Source: Lacrimispora celerecrescens
Lineage (GTDB): Bacteria > Bacillota > Clostridia > Lachnospirales > Lachnospiraceae
Reading direction: 5' to 3'
Length of the DNA: 42,461 nt
NCBI RefSeq assembly: GCF_000732605.1
Contig: NZ_JPME01000017.1
Span: forward strand, 1-42,461
Of this stretch, positions 30,799 to 38,115 are shown piece after piece; the first letter of the stretch is position 1; each line of letters starts with the position of its first letter. A program made the position numbers and the translations under genes. Under the pieces are notes generated by a model that saw only the letters and a program-made list of their open reading frames with translations, had not been told where the DNA came from and made no database searches.

Positions 30799-30827
30799 AT
30801 TCTAGCATGACCGAATTATCTTGTAAA
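30799..30827 (-). promoter_or_regulatory. Promoter of the GntR regulator gene
   Basis: On the minus strand, TTTACA (30822-30827), 17 bases and TAGAAT (30799-30804) precede the gene. The 8-bp palindrome ACACGTGT (30827-30834) overlaps the upstream edge of the -35 and could be a regulatory site; it does not resemble the cassette operator. Confidence 0.65.
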
Positions 30828-30848
30828 CACGTGTGCAAAATTTAAGCC

Positions 30849-31097
30849 TTAGGACAGAGTTTCTTTATAAATTTTTAATGCCTGTGCCAGCTGATCCGGA
30901 CAGGAGGTGGGCCTGAAGCCGCACTGGATCCCTTCCAGTCTTTTGATTGCTTCATCTACATCCATGCCTTCCACCAACCGGGACACGCCCTGGGTGTTGC
31001 CGGAGCAGCCGCCTACAAACTGAACTTGAACCAGTTTGTTATCCTCCACTTCAAAATTGATTTCCTGTGAACAAACGCCGTGTGTTTTATATTTCAA
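30849..31097 (-). CDS. TSCPD domain protein (TIGR03905-like)
   Basis: The 82-residue protein has conserved Cys in GVCSQEI, GGCSGN, IQCGF and TSCPDQL; the last is the TSCPD signature also found at the C-terminus of B12-dependent ribonucleotide reductases. The stand-alone version has no known function to me; metal binding is plausible. The start is taken as TTG at 31097 because GGAGGA lies about six bases upstream. The ATG codons at 31127-31130 have no ribosome site and coincide with the predicted transcription start (TATAAT at 31136-31141). Confidence 0.88.
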   Translation of the reverse strand: MKYKTHGVCSQEINFEVEDNKLVQVQFVGGCSGNTQGVSRLVEGMDVDEAIKRLEGIQCGFRPTSCPDQLAQALKIYKETLS

Positions 31098-31135
31098 CTT
31101 AAATTCCTCCAAATTGTAAAATTTCATCATAGCAG

Positions 31136-31163
31136 ATTATAAAATTATAGGGAATCCGGGCAA
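31136..31163 (-). promoter_or_regulatory. Promoter of the TSCPD gene
   Basis: On the minus strand, TTGCCC (31158-31163), 16 bases and TATAAT (31136-31141) predict a start near 31129, leaving a 30-base leader that contains the GGAGGA site for the TTG start. Confidence 0.6.
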
Positions 31164-31231
31164 GGATGTCAATAGCTCTTTAAAAACCGGTGATATTCAA
31201 AGCATTCCGATGAAATTCCAATGTATTTTTC

Positions 31232-31260
31232 CTGACAAATTTGATACGAACTGCTATAAT
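31232..31260 (+). promoter_or_regulatory. Promoter of mtnN
   Basis: CTGACA (31232-31237), 17 bases and TATAAT (31255-31260) lie about 60 bases before the mtnN start. Confidence 0.78.
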
Positions 31261-31320
31261 AGGTAGCAGTGTACCTTTATGCCCGGAAAACATAGGCATG
31301 AAGAGGAAAGGAGAACAATT

Positions 31321-32019
31321 ATGTTAGGAATTATAGGGGCCATGGATGTAGAGGTGGCAGAAGTAAAAAAAGCCATGGAGAATGTTACGGTAGAGACTAT
31401 CGCTGCCATGGATTTTTATAGAGGAATTTTAAAAGGAAAAGAAGCGGTGGTGGTTCGTTCCGGCATCGGCAAGGTAAATGCGGCAATCTGTACTCAGATT
31501 CTGGCCGATCATTACCATGTGACTGCGGTCATCAATACCGGGATCGCCGGTTCCTTAAAGAATGAAATCAACATCGGGGATGTGGTGCTGTCCACAGATA
31601 CGGTCCATCATGATATGGATGCAACCGGCTTTGGATACCCTGCCGGGCAGATTCCCCAGATGAAAGAATTTGCCTTTGAGGCGGATGAAAGGCTTCGGAA
31701 TCTGGCTGAAGAATGCTGCAGGAAGGTCAATCCTGAGATTGAAGTTTTCATCGGAAGGGTAGTTTCAGGGGACCAGTTTATTTCTGATAAGGTTAAAAAA
31801 CAGTGGATAGGGGATACCTTTGGGGGATATTGTACGGAAATGGAAGGGGCTGCGATCGCACAGGCAGCGTACTTAAACCACATCCCTTTTCTCATCATCA
31901 GAGCCATTTCAGATAAGGCGGATGACAGCGCAAACATGGACTATAGCGAGTTTGAGGAGAAGGCGGTAAAGCATTCTGTGAACCTTATTTTAGCCATAGC
32001 TGAACGGTATTCATATTAA
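31321..32019 (+). CDS. mtnN: 5'-methylthioadenosine/S-adenosylhomocysteine nucleosidase
   Basis: The 232-residue enzyme begins MLGIIGAMDVEVAEVKKAM (catalytic Glu of the family near residue 11) and has VVRSGIGKVNAA, NTGIAGSL, EMEGAAIAQAA and the catalytic AISDKADDSA. It cleaves adenine from MTA and SAH, feeding methionine salvage and the activated methyl cycle (and autoinducer-2 supply where luxS exists). The start at 31321 follows AAAGGAG; 14 extra upstream codons have no ribosome site. Confidence 0.95.
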   Translation: MLGIIGAMDVEVAEVKKAMENVTVETIAAMDFYRGILKGKEAVVVRSGIGKVNAAICTQILADHYHVTAVINTGIAGSLKNEINIGDVVLSTDTVHHDMDATGFGYPAGQIPQMKEFAFEADERLRNLAEECCRKVNPEIEVFIGRVVSGDQFISDKVKKQWIGDTFGGYCTEMEGAAIAQAAYLNHIPFLIIRAISDKADDSANMDYSEFEEKAVKHSVNLILAIAERYSY

Positions 32020-32023
32020 GTTA

Positions 32024-32059
32024 AGAATCGAATCCTGACAGGATTTGACGAACGATTCT
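32024..32059 (+). other. Nested inverted repeat after mtnN
   Basis: AGAATCG (32024-32030) pairs with CGATTCT (32053-32059), and AATCCT/AGGATT stack inside. There is no T run, so it is not a standard terminator. It starts five bases after mtnN and may stabilise the 3' end or shape the leader of the next gene. Confidence 0.5.
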
Positions 32060-32146
32060 AGGCTCTCTCATCTTCCCAAAGCCAAATTGGGTGATTATAA
32101 TAAACCTATCACCGGTCGAAACCGGAAAGAAAGGGGAGTTATAATT

Positions 32147-33088
32147 ATGCTGGAATTTTTACAGACAGGCAAGGCGCTATTCGTGCTGGCAGCCTTATGC
32201 GGCATCGGCATTGTCACCAGATGGCTGACACGTAACCTCTACAAAAGATTGATTAAAGAATCTGATAACCTTACATTGACCAAAAACAAAAGTCTTCGGG
32301 CATTTAAACAGAAGACGGAAAACACGTACCAGATAAACCAGGGAATCCCAAAGGTAAAGCCGTATCTGGAACGGCAGATGTATGATTTTAAATATATGGG
32401 AGTAACACTCCACGGCTGGAACATATTTTCCAACCAGATGACACTCTGGTGCTTTCTGGCAGGAGGTGCGGCAGCATTTGCATCTTACTGGTTCCGCGCC
32501 GATTCTTATTACATAGTCTTGTATGGCTCTGCAGGTATCATGGCCGGTCTGTTTACCATTCTGGTGGACCACGGCGCAGGAATTGTGGAGAAACGGCAGC
32601 AGCTGTTTGCGACTCTGGATAATTATCTGGAGAATACGCTTATTTACCGGTTGGATATGGAACGAGATGATTTACAGGCAATGTCGGGGCCTCATATGGA
32701 AACCCATGAAAATATAAGATCCATTTATTCCCAGTCCCCAAAGGGAGGGGCAGAAGTCGAGCCGGAGCAGGACAAGAAGGCAGACAGGAGAAGTGCAAGG
32801 CAAAGAAACGGGACATTAGAAAAACCGTTAAGGAGCCGTTCCCAAAAGCAGTCTATGGATGTGTTTTCTGAAGCTCCTGAGCAGGTACCCGAAAGAGCGG
32901 AAAGCCAGGTACAGCCAGACCTTAAGAACTCCAGGCGGGATGTGGATTACTTAAAACGGAGCTTGGAGCAGATTGCCGCCAGCAGGGAACGAGAACGGGG
33001 CGGCAGACAGGGAGAGGACTGGTTAAAGGACCTAAGTCCTGATGAGTTAAAGCTGATCGGTGAAATTCTCCAGGAATATTTAACTTGA
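32147..33088 (+). CDS. Membrane protein of unknown function (313 aa)
   Basis: I do not recognise this family. The protein has one N-terminal helix (about 8-25), a basic segment (about 30-80), two more helices (about 98-116 and 121-141) and a long charged cytosolic-type C-terminal half. That half has a low-complexity Arg/Gln/Ser stretch (about 190-260) and ends with a helical motif, WLKDLSPDELKLIGEILQEYL. The start at 32147 follows AAAGGGGAG; 34 codons upstream are not supported. It lies downstream of mtnN without a strong terminator, so co-transcription is possible. A role at the membrane as a scaffold is only a guess. Confidence 0.75.
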   Translation: MLEFLQTGKALFVLAALCGIGIVTRWLTRNLYKRLIKESDNLTLTKNKSLRAFKQKTENTYQINQGIPKVKPYLERQMYDFKYMGVTLHGWNIFSNQMTLWCFLAGGAAAFASYWFRADSYYIVLYGSAGIMAGLFTILVDHGAGIVEKRQQLFATLDNYLENTLIYRLDMERDDLQAMSGPHMETHENIRSIYSQSPKGGAEVEPEQDKKADRRSARQRNGTLEKPLRSRSQKQSMDVFSEAPEQVPERAESQVQPDLKNSRRDVDYLKRSLEQIAASRERERGGRQGEDWLKDLSPDELKLIGEILQEYLT

Positions 33089-33139
33089 ACGTTTGGAAGG
33101 CGGAAAGAAAATCATGTCGCATTCAGAACTATTCTGTGG

Positions 33140-33145
33140 TATAAT
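33140..33145 (+). promoter_or_regulatory. Extended -10 promoter of pgi
   Basis: TGGTATAAT (33137-33145) is an extended -10 element; no good -35 box is present 16-18 bases upstream. Transcription would start near 33152, leaving a leader of about 140 bases before pgi. Confidence 0.55.
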
Positions 33146-33151
33146 TTTCCT

Positions 33152-33294
33152 AAGCAGGGAGTCAGAAACCTGAAGTCAAATAACCCATAGCAAGCTACGG
33201 GCTATTTGGACCCGCAGGCAGATACCAAGGTCAGGTGAGTATGGCTTCGGCTCGCTGCCTTTGCGAGAATAGAAGGAAAAGGAGAATATTAGCA
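33152..33294 (+). other. Structured 5' leader of pgi
   Basis: The leader holds a long imperfect hairpin in which CAAATAACCCATAG pairs with CTACGGGCTATTTG (two mismatches). It is enclosed by ACCTGA and TCAGGT further out, and followed by a second hairpin, CTCGC/GCGAG. I could not match it to a known riboswitch or T-box. AAAGGAG of pgi lies just after the last hairpin. Confidence 0.45.
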
Positions 33295-34641
33295 ATGGGA
33301 AATGTAATTTTTGATTATTCCAGGGCAGCAGGATTTGTATCAGCAGAGGAAATGGAGAATATGAAAGCCACAACAATGTGTGCTAAAAATGTGCTGATGG
33401 ACAAGTCTGGTGCAGGCAGTGATTTCTTGGGTTGGATCGATCTTCCGGTAGAATATGATAAGGAAGAATTCCAGAGAATAAAGATGGCAGCAGAGAAGAT
33501 TCAAAATGATTCGGATGTTCTGCTGGTCATCGGTATCGGTGGTTCCTATCTTGGAGCCAGGGCAGCCATAGAATTTTTATCCCACAGCTTTTACAATGTA
33601 TTGCCAAAAGGAAAACGTAAAACTCCGGAGATTTATTTCGTTGGAAACAGCATCAGCAGCAAATACATCCATGACTTAAAGGATGTGCTGGAAGGAAAGG
33701 ATTTCTCCGTTAATATTATATCAAAATCAGGAACCACCACAGAGCCTGCAATCGCTTTCCGGGTATTTAAGGATATGCTGATTGAAAAATATGGCCGTGA
33801 GGAGGCAAATAAGAGGATTTATGCCACTACGGATAAGGCAAGGGGCGCGCTGAAGAATCTGGCTGACGAGGAAGGCTATGAATCTTTCGTGGTTCCGGAT
33901 GATGTAGGGGGACGTTTCTCAGTGCTTACAGCAGTCGGTCTTCTCCCGATTGCAGTATCCGGCGCTGATATTGATAAATTAATGGAAGGCGCGGAGGCGG
34001 CCAGGATGGAAGCCCTGGAAGCGCCTTATGAATCAAACGGCGCCCTTCAGTATGCGGCTGTGCGCAATATTCTGCTTCGGAAAGGGAAAACGGTGGAGAT
34101 CGTGGCAAACTATGAGCCAAGCCTTCATTATGTTTCCGAGTGGTGGAAGCAGTTATTTGGAGAAAGTGAAGGAAAAGATCAAAGAGGGATTTTTCCAGCC
34201 GCAGTGGATTTGACCACAGACTTGCACTCTATGGGACAGTTTATTCAGGATGGGGCCAGAATTATGTTTGAAACCGTGCTGGAGTTGGAAGAATCGTCCG
34301 CAGAAATCCTCCTCAAGGAAGAAGCAGTTGATACCGATGGTATGAACTATCTTGCAGGAAAGAGCGTTGATTTTGTTAATAAGAGTGCTATGAACGGAAC
34401 CATTCTGGCTCATACCGACGGAAACGTGCCAAATCTTATGGTCAGGATTCCCGGACAGGATGAGTACAGCCTGGGACAGCTGTTCTACTTCTTTGAATAT
34501 GCATGCGGTGTAAGCGGATATATTTTGGGCGTAAATCCGTTTAATCAGCCGGGAGTGGAAAGCTATAAGAAGAATATGTTCGCACTCCTTGGAAAACCGG
34601 GATATGAAAAGGAGAGGGAGGAACTCATAAAGAGATTATAA
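33295..34641 (+). CDS. pgi: Glucose-6-phosphate isomerase
   Basis: The 448-residue enzyme interconverts glucose-6-phosphate and fructose-6-phosphate in glycolysis. It shows the sugar-phosphate isomerase motifs [44 protein letters not shown] and the catalytic stretch [19 protein letters not shown]. Its length fits the short bacterial/clostridial class rather than the 550-residue form. ATG 33295 has AAGGAG nearby; the 20 upstream codons lie within the structured leader and are not conserved-looking. A strong terminator follows. Confidence 0.96.
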   Translation: MGNVIFDYSRAAGFVSAEEMENMKATTMCAKNVLMDKSGAGSDFLGWIDLPVEYDKEEFQRIKMAAEKIQNDSDVLLVIGIGGSYLGARAAIEFLSHSFYNVLPKGKRKTPEIYFVGNSISSKYIHDLKDVLEGKDFSVNIISKSGTTTEPAIAFRVFKDMLIEKYGREEANKRIYATTDKARGALKNLADEEGYESFVVPDDVGGRFSVLTAVGLLPIAVSGADIDKLMEGAEAARMEALEAPYESNGALQYAAVRNILLRKGKTVEIVANYEPSLHYVSEWWKQLFGESEGKDQRGIFPAAVDLTTDLHSMGQFIQDGARIMFETVLELEESSAEILLKEEAVDTDGMNYLAGKSVDFVNKSAMNGTILAHTDGNVPNLMVRIPGQDEYSLGQLFYFFEYACGVSGYILGVNPFNQPGVESYKKNMFALLGKPGYEKEREELIKRL

Positions 34642-34654
34642 GGTGTTTAAATCG

Positions 34655-34711
34655 CGCCGGTGTTCCGGTTCAGACTTTTATAAAGGTCGGACCGGAACAC
34701 CGGCGTTTTTA
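34655..34711 (+). terminator. Terminator after pgi
   Basis: A 15-bp perfect GC-rich stem (CGCCGGTGTTCCGGT with ACCGGAACACCGGCG) with a loop that can itself pair is followed by TTTTTATAT. Confidence 0.94.
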
Positions 34712-34833
34712 TATATTTCGCATTATTTGGAAACAATAAAGAGATATTTAAGGAAAACTTAGATATGAAATGATGGTTTAGTGTAGTATACTTAACATAC
34801 GTGAATAAAAACACATGATTGAAGGAGGAAGAT

Positions 34834-35604
34834 ATGAAAAAATATTTAATGATGTTTCTTGCTTTGGCCACGGCCCTGTCGCTTACTGCCTGCAAGGGGG
34901 AAAAGGATCCGAAGGTGCTTTATGATGAGGCCTCGAAGAAAACATCGGAGCTGACATCCATGGATGTGATTTCCGTGATCAACATGCAGATGACTCAAGG
35001 AGAGGAAACCACAGATATCAAAATGGATCTTGATATGAAGATGGCGGACATCAACACCGAGAACATGAGGTATCTGGCCAAGGGAACCACTTCACTTATG
35101 GGTCAGAATATGGATCTACTCATGTATTATGAAAACGGATATTATTACATGGATTCCATGGGCCAGAAGATTAAATACGCCATGGATTTAGATGGCATAA
35201 TGAAACAGGTCAAGCAGAGCACAGAAGGTGCAAGCGTAAATTCTTCTTACCTTAAGGAAATCACGGCAAAGAAGGATGGGGCTAACCAGGTCCTTACCTT
35301 TACGGTTGATGCTGAAAAGATGGATGCCTACGTACAGGATATGATGGGTCAGTTAGGAACCAATATGGAAGGCGTAACTTATACCATCAAAGAAGCAAGT
35401 GGTGAGGCAACGATCAATAAGGAAGGGTTTTTTACCATTTCAAAGATCAAGATGTCTCTTGAAATGACCACTCAGGGCCAGACCATAGCTATGGTTATGG
35501 ATACGGATTCCACCTATAACAATCCCGGTCAGACCGTTGAAGTCACAGCACCGGATCTGGAGGGATATACGGAAGTTGATGCCAGCGCATTGGGAAACCA
35601 GTAA
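34834..35604 (+). CDS. Lipoprotein of unknown function (256 aa, DUF6612-like)
   Basis: The precursor has a lipoprotein signal, MKKYLMMFLALATALSLTAC, with Cys20 as the modified residue. The mature part is rich in Met, Thr and acidic residues. It has a layout like the LolA/LppX-type curved beta sheet seen in DUF6612 proteins: repeated amphipathic strands such as MKMADINTENMRYLAKG, LLMYYENGYYYMD and ATINKEGFFTISKIKMSLEM. It is probably anchored on the outer face of the membrane; function unknown. The start follows GAAGGAGG. It is a single-gene unit between two terminators. The family name is a tentative recognition. Confidence 0.8.
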   Translation: MKKYLMMFLALATALSLTACKGEKDPKVLYDEASKKTSELTSMDVISVINMQMTQGEETTDIKMDLDMKMADINTENMRYLAKGTTSLMGQNMDLLMYYENGYYYMDSMGQKIKYAMDLDGIMKQVKQSTEGASVNSSYLKEITAKKDGANQVLTFTVDAEKMDAYVQDMMGQLGTNMEGVTYTIKEASGEATINKEGFFTISKIKMSLEMTTQGQTIAMVMDTDSTYNNPGQTVEVTAPDLEGYTEVDASALGNQ

Positions 35605-35636
35605 TCAGCAGTCATATAACCGTGCAAATGAGCATG

Positions 35637-35666
35637 AAAAAAGCGCAGCCATAACGGCTGCGCTTT
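35637..35666. terminator. Terminator between convergent genes
   Basis: An 11-bp stem AAAGCGCAGCC with GGCTGCGCTTT and a five-base loop. The T run is longer on the minus strand (six), so it mainly stops the leftward transcript of the small gene at 35711-35977, and less well the lipoprotein transcript. Confidence 0.85.
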
Positions 35667-35710
35667 ATATGTCTGCGGATTGTCACAACCCACCAATAGC
35701 CCACCTGCCT

Positions 35711-35977
35711 CTATTCTTCAATGACCTGAATTTCCAGAAAATCAAAATCAATGTATTCTATAAAATTATCCTGGGTAAACCGGGCTTTGGAATGCTTTTG
35801 AAACTCATGGACAGTAGCATCCAACCACATGGGTTTTCCAAGATCGAACTGGAGGCAGATGTCATCAAGCGCCTGAAAGACCATAGTGGTTCTGGAAAGG
35901 CTGTAATCAGAGATGCAGATGACGGTGTCTTTCATGATCCTGGTATCTTTCATTAATTTTGCCCACATGCGAAACAT
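35711..35977 (-). CDS. Small protein of unknown function (88 aa)
   Basis: I do not recognise this family. The 88-residue protein (MFRMWAKLMKDTRIMKDT...) reads like a compact alpha/beta soluble domain: a basic N-terminal strand, then ICISDYSLSRTTMVFQALDDICLQFDL, then GKPMWLDATVHEFQKHSKARFT and an acidic end (FIEYIDFDFLEIQVIEE). The start at 35977 is chosen because AAAGGA lies about ten bases upstream, rather than 12 codons further out. The gene is alone on the minus strand between plus-strand genes and has a terminator after it. Confidence 0.72.
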   Translation of the reverse strand: MFRMWAKLMKDTRIMKDTVICISDYSLSRTTMVFQALDDICLQFDLGKPMWLDATVHEFQKHSKARFTQDNFIEYIDFDFLEIQVIEE

Positions 35978-36083
35978 AAGCGAATTTTCCTTTCTAAAAT
36001 AAGGGGATGCCATCAGTTGCTTTTACGATGCAACGATTATAGCATTATTGCACAGAAAAAGGCAAGAAGGAAAATGGCGGACA

Positions 36084-36112
36084 TTGTAAAACAATGAAAA
36101 ATATGATAGAAT
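36084..36112 (+). promoter_or_regulatory. Promoter of the coiled-coil membrane protein gene
   Basis: TTGTAA (36084-36089), 17 bases and TAGAAT (36107-36112) lie about 35 bases before the ATG at 36147. Confidence 0.7.
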
Positions 36113-36146
36113 CTTTGTAGGAAAAACCGAAGGAGGAAGACTTAAG

Positions 36147-37238
36147 ATGGCGCAACCCATAACAGATCAGGTTGGTTTTCTTGGAGAGGCCTGCAGGGCT
36201 GTCCAAGAGCTATCTGCAAGCAGGAGTTTATTGGAAAAGTTCCGTCAGGAAGAGTCACGTCTGGATAAGGAACTGGATGCAGAAAGGAAGGCTGTAACAG
36301 ATACCATCAGCCTTACGGTGAAGAAACGAATCGAGGAAATTAACGACACCTATGACAAGGAAATAGCCAGGGAACAGGATCGCTTAAAACGGGTGAGAAG
36401 TAAACGGGAGAAGGCAAAGACACAGGGAGTCAGGGAACGGATTGAAGAGGAGACGGCAGAGCTTAAGGGAAACAACCGGGAGCTAATGCTGCAGATGAAG
36501 TCTGTATTCCAACAGGACCGGGTTCCTGGCCTTTGTAAAAGCGGCTGGTATTATGCTCTGTATCTTCCCAGGGGATTTTCAGAGTTCCTCGTGCTGCTTT
36601 TAAATATTTTCTTGTTCTTTCTTGCAATCCCCTGCGGGATCTATCTGCTGCTTCCGGAGAAATCCCCCTTCTACCTCATAGGGATTTACTTTGTGGTCAT
36701 CTTGTTTTTTGGGGGCATTTACATCCTCATCAATAATCTTACCAAGGTGAGGCATCAGAGTGCATTAAATAAAGGAAGGTCTATCAGAGACCTTATTAAG
36801 TCCAACAAACGAAAGATCAAGGTCATCGTTCATTCCATAAAAAGAGATCGTGATGAAGCTGTATATAATCTGGAGAAATACGATGATGAGATCGCCCGGA
36901 TCGATCAGGACTTATCTAATATTGCTGATAAGAAGCGGGAAGCCTTAAACACCTTTGATAAGGTGACAAAGACCATCCTGTCCGATGAGATTGCCGGCAA
37001 CAGCAGGGAAAAGATTGCTAAGCTTGAGGAAGATTATGAGGCCGCATCCGCAAATGCCAATGAGGCGGAAATCAGAGTAAAGGAGCAGACCCTGTTTATC
37101 AATGATAATTATGCTTCCTATATTGGAAAAGAATTTATGGTTCCAGATAGACTTGACGAACTGGCGGATATGATCCGGATGGGTAAGGCCTCCTCCATCA
37201 GCGAAGCAAAAGCCCTTTATAAGAATCTTAAAGAATAA
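36147..37238 (+). CDS. Coiled-coil membrane protein of unknown function (363 aa)
   Basis: I do not recognise this family. Two membrane helices (about 146-169 and 175-197) sit in the middle as a hairpin. On both sides lie long charged, heptad-like regions (about 25-120 and 205-310) typical of coiled coils, so both arms should reach into the cytosol. The C-terminal part has a short ordered-looking segment, GKEFMVPDRLDELADMIRMGKASSISEAKALYKNL. This layout resembles membrane-anchored structural or scaffolding proteins. GAAGGAGG precedes the start, and a terminator follows at once, so it is a single-gene unit. No enzyme motif is visible. Confidence 0.78.
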   Translation: MAQPITDQVGFLGEACRAVQELSASRSLLEKFRQEESRLDKELDAERKAVTDTISLTVKKRIEEINDTYDKEIAREQDRLKRVRSKREKAKTQGVRERIEEETAELKGNNRELMLQMKSVFQQDRVPGLCKSGWYYALYLPRGFSEFLVLLLNIFLFFLAIPCGIYLLLPEKSPFYLIGIYFVVILFFGGIYILINNLTKVRHQSALNKGRSIRDLIKSNKRKIKVIVHSIKRDRDEAVYNLEKYDDEIARIDQDLSNIADKKREALNTFDKVTKTILSDEIAGNSREKIAKLEEDYEAASANANEAEIRVKEQTLFINDNYASYIGKEFMVPDRLDELADMIRMGKASSISEAKALYKNLKE

Positions 37239-37242
37239 AGTC

Positions 37243-37274
37243 AAATGCCCTGAAGCAAGCTTCAGGGCATTTTT
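37243..37274 (+). terminator. Terminator after the coiled-coil protein gene
   Basis: A 12-bp stem AATGCCCTGAAG with CTTCAGGGCATT and a four-base loop is followed by TTTT. Confidence 0.92.
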
Positions 37275-37387
37275 ACTAGAATCAAGGTGTGGGATGAAAG
37301 CATTTGTTTAGCCTTTCTCCTGCATCTGTTTTAATATCATCTACTTTATGAAGGCAATTTTCCTAAGATATTTCCTGTCCTTTCAAA

Positions 37388-37417
37388 TGAATAAATCCAT
37401 AAATGGCGGCTTATAAT
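37388..37417 (+). promoter_or_regulatory. Possible promoter of yyaC
   Basis: TGAATA (37388-37393), 18 bases and TATAAT (37412-37417). The -35 resembles those used by forespore sigma factors (F/G), which would fit a sporulation gene, while the -10 looks vegetative. The spacing decides the downstream ATG at 37454 as the start. Confidence 0.35.
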
Positions 37418-37453
37418 AGAACAGAGAAAATAAGGACAGCAAGGCAGGATATT

Positions 37454-38053
37454 ATGAAATTATGGGAAAGAATTGCGATCCGCGGAAACCGGGACGTTTT
37501 TTATTATGATACAAAGCAGGTATTCCAAGCAGAGGAGTTTGCTTCCAGGCTTTATGACATGATACGTATGGAACAGGAGAACGGTAAAGAAGCGGGAGTG
37601 CTGTTTTTGTGCATTGGGACCGACCGTTCTACTGGGGACAGTCTTGGACCGCTCATTGGCTACAAGTTGAAGGAAAAAGAGCTGGAACATTTAGAAATTC
37701 TGGGGACGCTGGAACGTCCGGTCCATGCCATGAATCTGGAGACTTACCAGACCATTTTGAAACTTCGCTATCCGAATCATGTGGTGGTGGCAGTAGATGC
37801 TTCTGTGGGGAGTTTGGAACATATCGGCTATGTAACATTGGGAAGAGGAGCGTTAAAGCCAGGCCTTGGTGTCAGCAAGGAGCTTCGGGCCGTAGGAGAT
37901 ATTTTTATTACTGGGATCGTAGGGAGCTGCGGAAATTATGACCCTCTGATGCTGCAGAGCATCCGGCTTTCTGTTGTTATGCGCATGGCTGACTGCATCA
38001 GCTATAGTATTTATCTTGTCGAAAAGTTATGGGAAAACACTGCCCTGCTTTGA
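37454..38053 (+). CDS. yyaC: Spore protease YyaC
   Basis: The 199-residue protein matches YyaC (DUF1256), related to the fold of the germination protease and hydrogenase maturation peptidases. Motifs are LFLCIGTDRSTGDSLGPLIGYKL (metal/acid site), VVVAVDASVGS and GIVGSCGNYDPLMLQSIRLSVVMRMA. In Bacillus it is a forespore protein. ATG 37454 is used because GGCAGGA precedes it; the earlier ATG (37403) lies upstream of the possible -10 box and has no ribosome site. Confidence 0.88.
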   Translation: MKLWERIAIRGNRDVFYYDTKQVFQAEEFASRLYDMIRMEQENGKEAGVLFLCIGTDRSTGDSLGPLIGYKLKEKELEHLEILGTLERPVHAMNLETYQTILKLRYPNHVVVAVDASVGSLEHIGYVTLGRGALKPGLGVSKELRAVGDIFITGIVGSCGNYDPLMLQSIRLSVVMRMADCISYSIYLVEKLWENTALL

Positions 38054-38077
38054 CACGATTTTCACCCATATTATGCT
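38050..38077 (+). promoter_or_regulatory. Possible promoter of the LysM protein gene
   Basis: A perfect TTGACA (38050-38055) overlaps the yyaC stop and is followed after 16 bases by TATGCT (38072-38077). TATGAT, five bases on, is a better -10 sequence but lies at poor distance. Confidence 0.5.
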
Positions 38078-38115
38078 ATGATTCATTGGATTAAAAAGAA
38101 TAGCGAGGTGAGCCA

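Noticed and set aside
33152-33294. T-box or known riboswitch before pgi
   Set aside because: No T-box sequence (AGGGTGG) and no match to riboswitch cores I know; listed only as a structured leader.
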